From Chloroflexota bacterium (GTDB lineage: Bacteria > Chloroflexota > Anaerolineae > J102), in assembly GCA_013151415.1 (NCBI GenBank), contig JAADII010000134.1, forward strand, positions 1 through 40,927: 40,927 nucleotides of DNA, given 5' to 3'. A program made the position numbers and the translations under genes. Below the pieces are notes generated by a model. That model was not told the origin of the DNA, searched no databases, and worked only from the letters and a program-made list of their open reading frames with translations. Below, piece by piece: positions 9,299 through 18,264 of this stretch. Numbering within the stretch: the first letter of the stretch is position 1; the number at the start of each line of letters is the position of its first letter.

Positions 9299-10888
9299 TC
9301 AAAATCCACTCGTCTCAGGTCGTTGGTAATCGATGAGTCGGTGCATTAGGCGCAATTCGACGGGGAAACGATAATATTGCAAATGATAGCGCCAGGCAGA
9401 GACCGCGCGTAGCACGCGGCGCCATCGCCCCGAAAGCCGCGCATCGGTGGACGTGGGATAATAGGCGTTCAGCACCCGTTCGAAATCGTGCAATCGCGCT
9501 TGAAGCGGCTGCTTGACCCAAGGCATGGTCGCGCTGCGGCGCTGCGTGAAATCCAACCATTCCGGGCTGATCCACTCCTCCAGCGTTTCGGGGAATGCGA
9601 ACCCTTCGGCCCTGGCCTTTTCATACAACTCACCGGCCAGGGGAACCGGGGTGTACAGGTACATGATGATCTCGGTGGCCGGGTTCACCTCCTTCACCTT
9701 GCGGATGAAAGCCATGGTCTCCTCGACATCGCGCTCGGGGTCGGGCGGATTGCCGAGCACGAACGACATTTCCGGCACGATGCCGTAGTCGGCCATTTTG
9801 CGGGCGATGGTCAGCGTTTTCTCGGTGGACGCTTTGCCGCCCTTGTTCATGCGGCGCAACGTTTCATCCGAGCCTGACTCCGCGCCCAAAAAGACCATTC
9901 TCAGGCCGCTGTCGCGCATCAAACGCCAGGTGCGCTCCTCGAACTTGAGCATGGTGTCGATGCGCGCCTCGCCCCACCAGGCCACGTCCAGGTCCATGAT
10001 GCGCTCCGCGAATTCGGCCACCCGCGCCTCGCTGACGAAAAAGTTGTTGTCGTAGAACTCCACCGCGTTCACGCGCCAGCGTCGCGCATACAACCGCACC
10101 ACATCGGCCACCTGTTCGGCCGTCTGCGGAAACCAGCGCCCCTCCACCATGTTCACCACCGCGCAAAAATTGCAGAAAAAGGGACAGCCATACGAGGAAT
10201 GATAACCCAGCGTGCGGTCGCCCAAAAACGTCTTGCGCACATACCGCGCCACCGGAACGCGCTCGAAATTGAACGTCGGCAACTCGCGCGGATGAGGAAT
10301 GGCCGGCAAGCCGTTGGAGACGGGGCGGCCCGCGGCGTCGCGATGGGCCAGGCCGGGGATGGTGGATATTGGGTATTGGGTATTGGGCTGGGTGTTGGGT
10401 AGTCGGTTGGCGACCGGTTCGACGAATGGGTCCTGACCACGGACTTTGGATTTTCGACTTCGGACTTCGGACCTGGGCTTTCTTCCAAACACCTCGTCCA
10501 TGAGCGCGCGGAATGTGTATTCGCCGTGGCCGCGCACGACGAAATCGACGTAGTTCGCGCGCAGAACCACATCCCAATGCTGGGTGGGAAAATATCCGCC
10601 CCAAACCATGATGATGTGCGGGTGGCGGCGCTTCAGCTCACGCGCCAACGGAACCGACTGCTGCAACTGCGGCCCCGGCATCACCGTGAACCCCAGCACG
10701 ATAGGCTCGTCCCCGGCATACTGGCTTATCCGCTCGTCCAGTGCGGCCAGAGCGTCCTCCTCTAGATTCCCGTCCACGATTTCATATTCATGCGCGCCTT
10801 CCAACACCGCGCCCACCGCCAACAGCGAGCAAGGCAACACGGGCTTCTTGTTGGCCGAAGATTGGGGGTTGTAGAGAATAATGGGCAT
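9299..10888 (-). CDS. B12-binding-domain radical SAM protein with repeat-derived insertion
   Basis: 529 residues. The N-terminal part (MPIILYNPQSSANKKPVLP, then IVDGNLEED, FTVMPGPQLQQS and GGYFPTQHWD) matches the cobalamin-binding-like domain found before many radical SAM cores. The radical SAM cluster motif is SSYGCPFFCNFCAVV (CxxxCxxC, about residue 230). RMVFLGAESGSDETLRRM and EMSFVLGNPPDPERDVEET follow as in Elp3/MiaB-like cores. The C-terminal part (WISPEWLDFTQRR) is typical of the BchE/HpnP/HpnJ-like group, so methylation or cyclisation of a lipid or sugar is possible. Residues about 137-176 are translated repeat sequence inserted between the two domains. Start support is strong: GGAGGTGA lies about ten bases before the ATG. 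Confidence 0.8.
   Translation of the reverse strand: MPIILYNPQSSANKKPVLPCSLLAVGAVLEGAHEYEIVDGNLEEDALAALDERISQYAGDEPIVLGFTVMPGPQLQQSVPLARELKRRHPHIIMVWGGYFPTQHWDVVLRANYVDFVVRGHGEYTFRALMDEVFGRKPRSEVRSRKSKVRGQDPFVEPVANRLPNTQPNTQYPISTIPGLAHRDAAGRPVSNGLPAIPHPRELPTFNFERVPVARYVRKTFLGDRTLGYHSSYGCPFFCNFCAVVNMVEGRWFPQTAEQVADVVRLYARRWRVNAVEFYDNNFFVSEARVAEFAERIMDLDVAWWGEARIDTMLKFEERTWRLMRDSGLRMVFLGAESGSDETLRRMNKGGKASTEKTLTIARKMADYGIVPEMSFVLGNPPDPERDVEETMAFIRKVKEVNPATEIIMYLYTPVPLAGELYEKARAEGFAFPETLEEWISPEWLDFTQRRSATMPWVKQPLQARLHDFERVLNAYYPTSTDARLSGRWRRVLRAVSAWRYHLQYYRFPVELRLMHRLIDYQRPETSGF
10363..10477. repeat. Repeat families A and D inserted in frame in the radical SAM gene
   Basis: 10363-10401 consists of the GGATATTGGGTATTGGG words of family A. 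10437-10477 consists of GGACTTTGGATTTTCGACTTCGG-like words, with CTTCGG/GGACTTCGG repeated, forming a different family (D). Read on the minus strand they encode SEVRSRKSKVRG and NTQPNTQYPIST in the host frame, at the junction between the cobalamin-like and radical SAM domains. The frame is preserved on both sides. Confidence 0.75.
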
Positions 10889-11098
10889 TCGCGCGTCACC
10901 TCCGCTGTTATTCTAATCATCGCGTCCGCAAAACTCAACTTTGGCTGGTTGGCTGCCAATCGACCGGCTTTCTCGCTCCGTTGTGACAACGCAAGTCCGG
11001 GGCAATGTTTTTTTCCATTCAGCGTTATCTTTCATTTGTGTTCATTAACTGGCGATAATCATTGTTCATGAAACCATCCTCGCGGCGGTTCCTGCAAA

Positions 11099-11128
11099 TT
11101 GGTTTTCATGGCGAGCATGGCCTATAAT
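11099..11128 (+). promoter_or_regulatory. Candidate sigma-70-type promoter for the hydroxybutyrate dehydrogenase gene
   Basis: TTGGTT at 11099-11104 and a perfect TATAAT at 11123-11128 are separated by 18 bases. They lie about 70 bases ahead of the ATG at 11197, in the divergent gap with the radical SAM gene. The call is based on consensus match only. Confidence 0.45.
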
Positions 11129-11196
11129 GAAACCGACGTGAGTCGCGTATTCGATTTCGTCCGCCATATTCCACACACGCCACAGGTGCGAACCTC

Positions 11197-11970
11197 ATGT
11201 TCACATCTTCACTGAATGAACGAGTGGCCATCGTGACAGGGGGGGCCAGCGGGATCGGGCGCGCCATTGCTCTGGCGCTGGCCGAGGCGGGAGCTGTGGT
11301 CGTTGTTGCAGATATGAATGAACTCGATGGCCGAATTGTAGCGGAGCAGGCGGGAGGCGCGTTTGTAGCAGCGGATTTAGCGAAGCAAGCTGCATGCAAG
11401 AACCTGGTTGATGTTGCGCTCGAACGATTTGGCAAGGTGGATATTTTGATCAATGTGGCCGGGTTTCAGCATATTGATCCGGTGGAGGATTTTCCCGAGG
11501 ATGTCTGGAATCGTATGCTCGCGGTGATGCTCACCGCGCCTTTCTTGTTGACCAAATATGTCTGGCCATCGATGAAGGCGCAGGGCTGGGGGCGCATCGT
11601 TCATATTTCCTCCGCGCATGGTTTGGTGGCCTCCCCTTTCAAGAGCGGTTACATTTCGGCCAAACACGGGCTGATCGGCCTCACGCGCACCACGGCTTTG
11701 GAGGGCGGCCCTTATGGAATCACAGTGAATGCGATCTGTCCGGCCTATGTGCGCACCCCGTTGGTCGAAAACCAAATCGCGGATCAGGCTCGCACTCGCG
11801 GCATCTCCGAGGACGAAGTCATCGAAAAGGTGATGTTGGAGCCGGCCGCGGTCAAACGCCTCATCGAGCCGGAAGAGGTCGCGGCCATGACGCTCTATCT
11901 ATGCAGCGATGCGGCCGGCGCAATCACCGGTTCGGCCCTCACCATCGATCTTGGCTGGACGGCTCGATAG
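11197..11970 (+). CDS. bdhA: 3-hydroxybutyrate dehydrogenase (SDR family)
   Basis: 257 residues of a classical short-chain dehydrogenase. The NAD-binding motif [12 protein letters not shown] is at about residue 14, with D39 (VADMNE) after the second strand favouring NAD(H). NVAGFQ follows the fourth strand. The catalytic Ser-Tyr-Lys triad is in [23 protein letters not shown]. The C-terminal block ([20 protein letters not shown], then [14 protein letters not shown]) is the segment that distinguishes D-3-hydroxybutyrate dehydrogenases from other SDRs, so the likely reaction is 3-hydroxybutyrate + NAD = acetoacetate + NADH. It would act in polyhydroxybutyrate or ketone-body use. The ribosome-binding site is weak. 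Confidence 0.8.
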   Translation: MFTSSLNERVAIVTGGASGIGRAIALALAEAGAVVVVADMNELDGRIVAEQAGGAFVAADLAKQAACKNLVDVALERFGKVDILINVAGFQHIDPVEDFPEDVWNRMLAVMLTAPFLLTKYVWPSMKAQGWGRIVHISSAHGLVASPFKSGYISAKHGLIGLTRTTALEGGPYGITVNAICPAYVRTPLVENQIADQARTRGISEDEVIEKVMLEPAAVKRLIEPEEVAAMTLYLCSDAAGAITGSALTIDLGWTAR

Positions 11971-12110
11971 TTCGATTACGTCTTTTGACACGAAATTAGC
12001 GAATATTCTCTCTTTGTTCGCGACCTCATGTTCATTCGTGTCAAAATCAAAAACGCCAGTGTCCAGAGTTTAGCTATTTTTGTGTTTCGCTCGTTTCCGG
12101 AGAAACAGTT

Positions 12111-12566
12111 ATGTTTAATCATCTACTGGTGCCTCTTGACGGTTCGCCCTTTGCCGAGAAGGCGCTGCCCTACGCGTTGGAAATCGCGGAGAAGTGCAAC
12201 GCGAAGATCACCCTGGTGCATGTGATCCCGCCCGGACAATGGGAATGGGAGGCCGAAATGCGGGCCGAGCTTCCTGAAGGCGAAGAGAGTGCGCATCAAC
12301 ACGACACCCGCGACGCCGCCAACTATCTCAAGAAGCAAGAAGAGGAGCTACGCGAGCAAGGTTACGACGTAACGGCGTTGTTGGTGAAAGACAGAGCCGT
12401 TGACAAGGCGATCATCGAAACCGCCAAAAGTGAAAATGCAGACACCATCATCATGACTACGCACGGTCTGACGGGTTTGCAGCGGCGCATTTTGGGCAGT
12501 GTCGCCGAGAAAGTCACCCGCCACGCCCCTGTGCCCATTTTGCTCATCCGCGTTGAATCCAGCTAA
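12111..12566 (+). CDS. Universal stress protein (UspA family)
   Basis: 151 residues, the normal single-domain length. MFNHLLVPLDGSPFAEKALP is the standard first strand and helix, with the Asp that contacts nucleotide. TIIMTTHGLTGLQRRILGSV and VTRHAPVPILLIR form the C-terminal nucleotide-binding loop (G-x2-G ... GS). It is therefore expected to bind ATP and dimerise. GGAG lies eight bases before the ATG. It sits between the dehydrogenase and the TRAP permease genes, all on the plus strand, and UspA genes next to TRAP transporters are a common arrangement. Confidence 0.88.
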   Translation: MFNHLLVPLDGSPFAEKALPYALEIAEKCNAKITLVHVIPPGQWEWEAEMRAELPEGEESAHQHDTRDAANYLKKQEEELREQGYDVTALLVKDRAVDKAIIETAKSENADTIIMTTHGLTGLQRRILGSVAEKVTRHAPVPILLIRVESS

Positions 12567-12671
12567 TCGCCCTTGCTCAGACAAAGCGACGGGCTTTCTT
12601 TTTCGATGCTCTCTCGTATTGCACGCGCGGCGAGAGCGTTGTTATTGGACGGCGGGTTTGCCCTCCCGACG

Positions 12672-12705
12672 CTTTGCGCAACACGCAGTACGAACTACGC
12701 AACGG
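12672..12705. repeat. Word repeat family H, copy 1 (ACACGCAGTACGAA) at the dctQ ribosome-binding site
   Basis: GCGCAACACGCAGTACGAAC followed by TACGCAACGG. The word ACACGCAGTACGAA recurs in reverse complement at about 40534-40547, upstream of the peptide-binding-protein gene. Here the repeat runs directly into the GGAGG at 12704-12708 that serves dctQ. Confidence 0.55.
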
Positions 12706-12713
12706 AGGCTTAC

Positions 12714-13313
12714 ATGAAGCGAATCATCCATGTCTATGTCAACACAATCGACGGGCTGTCTGAATTCTTGGGTAAACTATCCATGTATCTCACCATCACC
12801 ACGGTGGCGGTGGGGTTCTTAAATGTGGTGTTGCGGTATGTGGGGCGTTTTGTGGGCGTGCGGCTCACCTCGAATTTTTTCATCGAATTGCAATGGTATC
12901 TTTACACGCTCATTTTTCTTTTCGGCTTCGCTTACATCCTCAAGCACGATATCAATGTGCGGGTCGACTTCTGGTATGGTCAGCAGAACGAGCGCACCAA
13001 GGCCTGGATCAATCTGGTGGGCCATCTCATAGCCCTTATCCCCTTCTGCATTATGGGCATTTGGGTCACATGGGGGCCTGTAATGACCTCCTGGGGCCGT
13101 CGTCCGGATGGTTCGTGGGGGGTGTGGGAAATGTCGCCCGATCCCAGCGGTCTTCCTCGCGCGCCCATTAAAAGCATGATCATTTTGGCGTTCGTCACCC
13201 TGTTGTTACAGGCTATTGTTGAGGTGATTCGCCAAATCGCAATTTTGCGCGACATCAACGAATTCAAGCCGCATCGACTGCGCGAAGTCGAAGCGCCGCT
13301 TCGCATTGAATAA
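12714..13313 (+). CDS. dctQ: TRAP transporter small permease (DctQ)
   Basis: 199 residues from the ATG at 12714, chosen because GGAGG lies five bases upstream. The frame is open for another 47 codons before it, but these look non-coding. Four hydrophobic segments are visible, with the DctQ signature in the second and third (FFIELQWYLYTLIFLFGFAY, then LKHDINVRVDFWYGQ). It forms the small membrane subunit that pairs with DctM in sodium-dependent organic-acid uptake. The extended loop between helices 3 and 4 (TSWGRRPDGSWGVWEMSPDP) is typical of the TakQ-like subgroup whose binding proteins take 2-oxoacids or related compounds. It is followed 65 bp later by dctM. Confidence 0.88.
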   Translation: MKRIIHVYVNTIDGLSEFLGKLSMYLTITTVAVGFLNVVLRYVGRFVGVRLTSNFFIELQWYLYTLIFLFGFAYILKHDINVRVDFWYGQQNERTKAWINLVGHLIALIPFCIMGIWVTWGPVMTSWGRRPDGSWGVWEMSPDPSGLPRAPIKSMIILAFVTLLLQAIVEVIRQIAILRDINEFKPHRLREVEAPLRIE

Positions 13314-13378
13314 AACCGGCAATGAACCACGCGTTGTAAATCATTTCAAGGAATCATCATAATCAAGGAGACGATCTT

Positions 13379-14710
13379 ATGGGACTTGAATGGATCGCCA
13401 TTGTCATGTTTGTCCTGTTTTTGTTCTTGATTTTGAGCGGCTATCCTGTTGCGTTTTCTTTTGCAGGCACCGCCATAGTTTTTGGTCTTATCGGGTTGGC
13501 TGTCGGGACGTTTAATCCCAATTTGCTCAAGCTGTTATCCAACCGCTGGTTTGGGGCCATGTCGGATTTCACCTTGCTGGCCATTCCTTTCTTTGTGTTC
13601 ATGGGCGCCATGTTCGAGAAATCAGGCCTGGCCGAACAACTGCTCACCACCATTGGCATTTTGTTGGGGCCGCTGCGCGGAGGGTTGGCCGTGGCCGTAA
13701 TCATCGTGGGCACATTGCTGGCTGCGGCCACGGGCGTGGTGGCGGCCACGGTCATTGTTATGGGCATCCTTTCTCTGCCCATTATGGTGCGTTATGGTTA
13801 CGATCATAAGCTGGCCACCGGCGCTATTGTTTCTTCTGGAACTTTGGCTCAGCTTTTGCCGCCCAGCTTGGTGTTGGTGGTGCTTAGCTCGACCGTGGGC
13901 GTCTCCATCGGCGACCTCTTCCTCGGAGCTTTGATTCCGGGCCTGATGCTGTCTGGTCTATATATTTTGTATGTTTTGGTCGTCGCATTCTTTCAGCCGG
14001 AAAAGGCCCCTGCGCTTCCGCCAGAAGCGCGCACACTTTCAGGTTGGCCATTGATCCGCAAGACCATGTTGGTGGTGGTTCCTCCGTTGCTGCTGATCTT
14101 TGCTGTGTTGGGCAGCATTTTCACTGGCATCGCCACCCCAACCGAAGCCGGCGCTGTGGGCGCGGCCGGCGCCACCTTGCTGGCTTTCCTCAATCGCCAG
14201 CTCAATTGGGACATCATCAAAAAGGCCGGACGCTCCACCGCCAACATCACGGCTTTGGTGTTGATGATTCTGTTTTCCTCCACCTTCTTTGGTCTGGTCT
14301 TCGATGGCCTGGGCGGCCAGCGCTGGGTGACCGATTTGCTGGTGTCTTTGCCGGGCGGCTATTGGGGCTTTGTTATCGTGGCCAATATTGCCGTTTTCTT
14401 GCTGGGCATCAACCTGGAATTTCTGGAGATCAGCTTTATTGTCATGCCGTTGTTTGTGCCCGCGGCCACGGCTCTGGGCATTGATCTCGTATGGTTCAGC
14501 GTGATGATGGCCATCAACCTGAACATGGCTTTTGTCTCCCCCCCTGTCGGTTTCTCTCTCTTTTATTTGCAAAGCGTGGCGCCGCCCGAAGTGGAGACTC
14601 TCGATATCCACAAAGGCGCGTTGCCATTCATGGCCCTCCAAGGCGTGGGTTTGATTTTGGTCATGCTCTTCCCCCAGACTGTGCAATGGCTGGTGAATCT
14701 CAGCGGATGA
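13379..14710 (+). CDS. dctM: TRAP transporter large permease (DctM)
   Basis: 443 residues, hydrophobic throughout (about 12 segments), the usual DctM length. Family motifs include [20 protein letters not shown] at the N-terminus, [18 protein letters not shown], an [20 protein letters not shown] segment, and [19 protein letters not shown], where the PP pair is typical. The C-terminal part has [19 protein letters not shown] and [19 protein letters not shown]-like sequence. It is the translocating subunit of the Na+-coupled TRAP importer. AAGGAG precedes the ATG by eight bases. The matching binding protein gene is not downstream but faces it on the opposite strand beyond a shared terminator. Confidence 0.92.
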   Translation: MGLEWIAIVMFVLFLFLILSGYPVAFSFAGTAIVFGLIGLAVGTFNPNLLKLLSNRWFGAMSDFTLLAIPFFVFMGAMFEKSGLAEQLLTTIGILLGPLRGGLAVAVIIVGTLLAAATGVVAATVIVMGILSLPIMVRYGYDHKLATGAIVSSGTLAQLLPPSLVLVVLSSTVGVSIGDLFLGALIPGLMLSGLYILYVLVVAFFQPEKAPALPPEARTLSGWPLIRKTMLVVVPPLLLIFAVLGSIFTGIATPTEAGAVGAAGATLLAFLNRQLNWDIIKKAGRSTANITALVLMILFSSTFFGLVFDGLGGQRWVTDLLVSLPGGYWGFVIVANIAVFLLGINLEFLEISFIVMPLFVPAATALGIDLVWFSVMMAINLNMAFVSPPVGFSLFYLQSVAPPEVETLDIHKGALPFMALQGVGLILVMLFPQTVQWLVNLSG

Positions 14711-14718
14711 GATGGGAT

Positions 14719-14860
14719 GTTGGATAGTAGGTATTAGGTATTTGGATATTAGGTATTGGCGCTGAGTTCCAGAAACGCCAGTATCCAATACCCAATATCC
14801 AGTATCTAATATCCAGTATCTAATATCCAGTATCCAATACCCAATTCCCCAGCACCCAAC
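14719..14860. repeat. Word repeat family A, copy 3 (palindrome)
   Basis: The left arm 14719-14763 (GTTGGATAGTAGGTATTAGG and on) is separated by a short loop, bounded by GGCGCT and ACGCC, from the right arm 14775-14860 of GTATCCAATACCCAATATCC-type words ending CAGCACCCAAC. The order GTTGG / GCGCT loop / CAGCACCCAA is the same as in the copy at 5171, although the loop sequences differ. It fills the gap between dctM and the terminator. Confidence 0.8.
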
Positions 14861-14901
14861 AAAAAAACGAGCCTGGAGTGGTTTCCAGGCTCGTTTTTTA
14901 T
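14861..14901. terminator. Bidirectional intrinsic terminator between dctM and dctP
   Basis: A perfect 11-bp stem (ACGAGCCTGGA at 14867-14877 with TCCAGGCTCGT at 14884-14894) and a 6-base loop are flanked by seven A on the left and six T on the right. It can therefore end both the plus-strand dctQM transcript and the minus-strand dctP transcript. Confidence 0.92.
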
Positions 14902-14921
14902 TACGGGGGGATGACGACGGT

Positions 14922-16100
14922 TTAGCCCTGGCGGCTGGCCACATAGGCGGTGTAGGGGGCCTCGACCACGCTATGCCAGGCCTGGATGCCTTCGCGGAAC
15001 TTGTTCCACTCGGCAAAGACCGACTTGAAGTCGGGGTCCTGGCTGGCGAATTCGTCGAAGAGGTCGAAGGCGGCTTCTTCGGCGGCTTTCAACACATCAT
15101 CGGGGAAGGTGCGCAGCTCGACGCCCTTGTCCAGAAGTCGTTGCAGCGCCTCGAAGTTCTTGGCGTCGTACCGAGCGAGCATCTGCATGTTCGCTTGATA
15201 GGCCGCGGTGGCAATCACCTGTTGATACTCTTCGGGCAACTTTTGATATTCCGCGTAATTCACCTGAACCTCGAGAGAGGGTCCTGGCTCCCACCAACCG
15301 GGCGAATAGTAATACTTGGCCGCGTCAGCCAACCCCAGTTTTTCGTCATCGTAAGGCCCCACCCATTCGGCGGCGTCGATGGCGCCGGTCTGCAGAGCCT
15401 GGAAGATTTCACCACCGGGCAGAACTTGCACCGTGACGCCCAGTTTGGACATAACCTTGCCGCCGAGGCCAGGAATGCGCATCTTCAAACCCTGCATGTC
15501 GGCAAGCGAGTTGATCTCTTTTTTCCACCAACCACCCATCTGCGCGCCCGTGTTGCCGGCCGGGAACTGAATGACGCCAAAACGTTCTTTATAGAAGTTT
15601 TGCAGCAGCTCCAGCCCGCCTCCTTCGTATAGCCAGGCGTTTTGCTGGCGAGCGGTCAGGCCAAAGGGCAGTGAGGTGCCGAAAGCGGTGACGTTGCTCT
15701 TACCCACATAGTAGTAAGAGGCGGTGTGGCCGAGAGGGACCGCGCCCTGCTCCACCACATTGAGCACTTCCAGGCCAGGAGCCAATTCACCCGCGGCGCG
15801 CGGGGTGACTTTGAATTTGCCGCCGGTCATGGCCGCGACGCGTTCGGCGAAAATCTGCGCGCCGCCAAAAATAGTGTCCAGCGCCAAGGGCCAACTGGTG
15901 GCCATTTGCCATTCAATGGTGGGCAGCGAAGGCTCTTGGGCTACGGCCTCCTTTAGCTCTTCCTCTTTTTCTTGGGCGGCGCCAGCCGCGGCGGTGGGGG
16001 TGGCTTGCGAAGTGCATCCGGCAAGCCCAACCACGGCGGCTGCACCAAGCGCGCCTTTCGCCGCAAGACCAAGAAAATCTCTACGGTTTACACTGTTCAT
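14922..16100 (-). CDS. dctP: TRAP transporter solute-binding protein (DctP/TakP type), Tat lipoprotein
   Basis: 392 residues. The N-terminus combines a twin-arginine motif (NRRDFLGLA) with a lipobox (GLAGC, Cys at about residue 29), so it is probably exported folded by Tat and lipid-anchored. The mature domain has TakP-group features: [19 protein letters not shown] at the start, [16 protein letters not shown], the conserved [15 protein letters not shown] arginine segment that pairs with a substrate carboxylate, and [17 protein letters not shown], where TakP-like proteins place metal- and substrate-binding residues. A 2-oxoacid or similar monocarboxylate is the likely ligand; this is inference. 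AAGGAGGAG sits just ahead of the ATG. It converges on dctQM, an unusual layout since dctP normally leads the operon. Confidence 0.9.
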   Translation of the reverse strand: MNSVNRRDFLGLAAKGALGAAAVVGLAGCTSQATPTAAAGAAQEKEEELKEAVAQEPSLPTIEWQMATSWPLALDTIFGGAQIFAERVAAMTGGKFKVTPRAAGELAPGLEVLNVVEQGAVPLGHTASYYYVGKSNVTAFGTSLPFGLTARQQNAWLYEGGGLELLQNFYKERFGVIQFPAGNTGAQMGGWWKKEINSLADMQGLKMRIPGLGGKVMSKLGVTVQVLPGGEIFQALQTGAIDAAEWVGPYDDEKLGLADAAKYYYSPGWWEPGPSLEVQVNYAEYQKLPEEYQQVIATAAYQANMQMLARYDAKNFEALQRLLDKGVELRTFPDDVLKAAEEAAFDLFDEFASQDPDFKSVFAEWNKFREGIQAWHSVVEAPYTAYVASRQG

Positions 16101-16245
16101 GGATGCTCCTCCTTTTCACGAGCGCAAGATGGAAAATGAATAGAAGTATAGAAATGTGAAACCCCGGAGGGGACGAACACAACATGAACGGCCCCATTAT
16201 AGAAGGATTGAAAGGATTGTCAAAATAGGAGGAACTCGAAACTCG

Positions 16246-16668
16246 TTACGCATCTTCCAAAATCGCCATGGTCAGCCGCGCTGCACACACCGGTCGTCCT
16301 TTATCATCGGCGATGCGAATTTCCCACACATGGACGCGGCGACCCAAGCGAATAGGTCGGGCGACGCCTTTCACCTTCCCCTCGCGCACCGCGCGCAAAT
16401 GGCTGGCGTTGATTTCCAAACCCACGCATTGCTGCCGCGGAAAGTCCACGCATAAGGTCGATGCAACGCTGCCCAAGGTTTCGGCCAGAAGCACGGATGC
16501 GCCGCCGTGCAACAGGCCCATAGGCTGCCGCGTGCGCTCGTCCACAGGCATGGTGGCCGCGAGATAATCATCGCCCACCTCGACGAACTCGATGCCGAGA
16601 TGACCCACCGCGGTTTGTTGCCGCATCTGATTCAAGACGGCGAGATCAGGCTTGACTTTCCAGATCAT
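16246..16668 (-). CDS. Hotdog-fold acyl-CoA thioesterase (PaaI/YdiI-MenI type)
   Basis: 140 residues, full family length. MIWKVKPDLAVLNQM at the N-terminus and the block VGLEINASHLRAVREGKVKG closely follow what I recall of Escherichia coli YdiI (a 1,4-dihydroxy-2-naphthoyl-CoA hydrolase). The active-site segment PMGLLHGGASVLLAETLGS contains the HGG turn and the catalytic Glu. It would hydrolyse an aryl- or acyl-CoA; the physiological substrate could be in menaquinone synthesis or general acyl-CoA turnover. The gene is monocistronic, divergent from the GlcD gene, and downstream of nothing on its strand that explains the substrate. Confidence 0.85.
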   Translation of the reverse strand: MIWKVKPDLAVLNQMRQQTAVGHLGIEFVEVGDDYLAATMPVDERTRQPMGLLHGGASVLLAETLGSVASTLCVDFPRQQCVGLEINASHLRAVREGKVKGVARPIRLGRRVHVWEIRIADDKGRPVCAARLTMAILEDA

Positions 16669-16829
16669 CAGGCGCGTATTATAGCCTCATCTTCTGTGTT
16701 CTCAAAAAACCGTTTCTCCGGAGACTTCCGCATTTGAAATCCACCCATCAACGCGTGTAAGATAAACTGAAATTATTCGAATTCACCCCCTTTTTTTATT
16801 GACATAACTGGTGTGTTGTGAGAACAACC

Positions 16830-18203
16830 ATGTTTGATCTGGCTTCTGCCCTCAAATCGCTTCTCTCCGCCGATCAGGTTTCTACGCGTCGAGGCGATCG
16901 CGAGCAACACGCCGCGGATCAATCCGCCTACGCCCCCTCGACGCCCGATGTGGTGGTGTGGCCCGAAACCACCGCCGATGTCAGCGCTGTGCTTCGTTTC
17001 GCCAATGAACATAAGATCCCTGTCACGCCCTGGGGCGCGGGGACCAGCATCGAGGGCAATCCCATTCCTGTGAAAGGCGGCGTTGTGCTCGATTTGGGGC
17101 GCATGAACCGCATCATCGCTATACACGAAGAGGATTTCCAGGTGACGGTGCAGCCGGGCGCGCTGTATAAAGATATGAACAAGGTGCTAGGGCGGCGCGG
17201 CCTCTTTTTCCCGCCCGATCCCGGTGCAAACGCCAGTATTGGCGGCATGTTGGCCAACAATGCCGCGGGCACGCGCACGGTGAAATATGGCGCGACGCGG
17301 GATAACGTGCTCGGACTCGAAGTCGTGCTCGCCGATGGCCGCATCATTCGCACGGGCTCGCGTGCGGTGAAACAATCCAGTGGTTACGATCTAACTCATC
17401 TCTTTGTAGGCTCAGAGGGCACCTTGGGCGTTATCACCGAGGCCACGCTCAAGCTTCATCCCCTGCCCGCGCATTTCAGCGCGGCCACGGCCGCGTTTCC
17501 TACGGTCGAGGCGGCCGCGGCCGCGGTCTTTGATATCATTGCCGCGGGCTTAGAGCCGGCCGCGCTCGAGCTGCTCGATGAGACCACCATCCATATCCTG
17601 AATCAGGAGACCGATCTCGATCTGCATCCCGGCCCCAATCTGTTTATGGAATTCAGCGGTTCTAGCAAGGCGGCCCTGGCCGAAGCCCTGCCCCTGGTGG
17701 AGGAAATTTGTCGCGAAAACGGTTGTGTGCATTATCAGGCTGGCGTGGGGCGGCAGGAGCGGGCGAGGTTGTGGGAGGCCAGGCATAGCGTGTTTGAGGC
17801 GCAGGTGCGCCATTTTCCCGGACAGGACTACATCGTCACCGACACGGCCACTCCTATCTCGCGCTACCCCGAAATGATCGCGTATGCTCATGAGCTCATG
17901 CAAGCGCTTGATCTTGTGGGAAGCATTGTCAGTCATGCCGGCGATGGCAATGTGCATGTGATTCTGTTTTACCCCAGGGGAGACAAGGCCGCGCGCGCCA
18001 AAGTGTTGGAATTTAGCGATCGTATGGTGGAAAAGGCGCTCGGTTTGGGTGGCACCATCACGGGCGAACACGGCGTTGGTTTGGGCAAGCAAAAGTTCAT
18101 GGCCCGCGAGCATGGCGCCGAAGCCCTGGCCCTCATGCGCGATCTCAAACGCTTATTGGATCCCAACGGCATTCTCAATCCGGGCAAAGTGCTGGACTTA
18201 TGA
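16830..18203 (+). CDS. glcD: FAD-linked 2-hydroxyacid oxidase/dehydrogenase (GlcD / D-lactate dehydrogenase family)
   Basis: 457 residues from the ATG at 16830; a GTG four codons earlier (16818) is in frame and possible. The PCMH-type FAD-binding half is clear: VTPWGAGTSIEGNPIPVKGG, VTVQPGALYKDMNKVLG, FPPDPGANASIGGMLANNAA and the long block SSGYDLTHLFVGSEGTLGVI. The C-terminal FAD-oxidase half ends with SHAGDGNVHVILFYP and TGEHGVGLGKQKF, which supply conserved His and Glu residues of the active site. It would oxidise glycolate or D-lactate to the 2-oxoacid at the membrane. No GlcE or GlcF partner is adjacent, so it may act alone as in single-subunit D-lactate dehydrogenases. No strong ribosome-binding site is seen. 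Confidence 0.88.
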   Translation: MFDLASALKSLLSADQVSTRRGDREQHAADQSAYAPSTPDVVVWPETTADVSAVLRFANEHKIPVTPWGAGTSIEGNPIPVKGGVVLDLGRMNRIIAIHEEDFQVTVQPGALYKDMNKVLGRRGLFFPPDPGANASIGGMLANNAAGTRTVKYGATRDNVLGLEVVLADGRIIRTGSRAVKQSSGYDLTHLFVGSEGTLGVITEATLKLHPLPAHFSAATAAFPTVEAAAAAVFDIIAAGLEPAALELLDETTIHILNQETDLDLHPGPNLFMEFSGSSKAALAEALPLVEEICRENGCVHYQAGVGRQERARLWEARHSVFEAQVRHFPGQDYIVTDTATPISRYPEMIAYAHELMQALDLVGSIVSHAGDGNVHVILFYPRGDKAARAKVLEFSDRMVEKALGLGGTITGEHGVGLGKQKFMAREHGAEALALMRDLKRLLDPNGILNPGKVLDL

Positions 18204-18221
18204 GCTCATGTCACCGCGCGC

Positions 18222-18255
18222 GTGCGTCGTCCAGGATAGGTCCCGGACGACGCAC
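18222..18255. terminator. Hairpin between convergent glcD and kamA
   Basis: A perfect 11-bp stem (GTGCGTCGTCC at 18222-18232 with GGACGACGCAC at 18245-18255) and a 12-base loop lie in the short gap between the two convergent genes. Neither side has a T-run, so it would be a weak or factor-dependent terminator. Confidence 0.5.
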
Positions 18256-18264
18256 CAACGCTTC

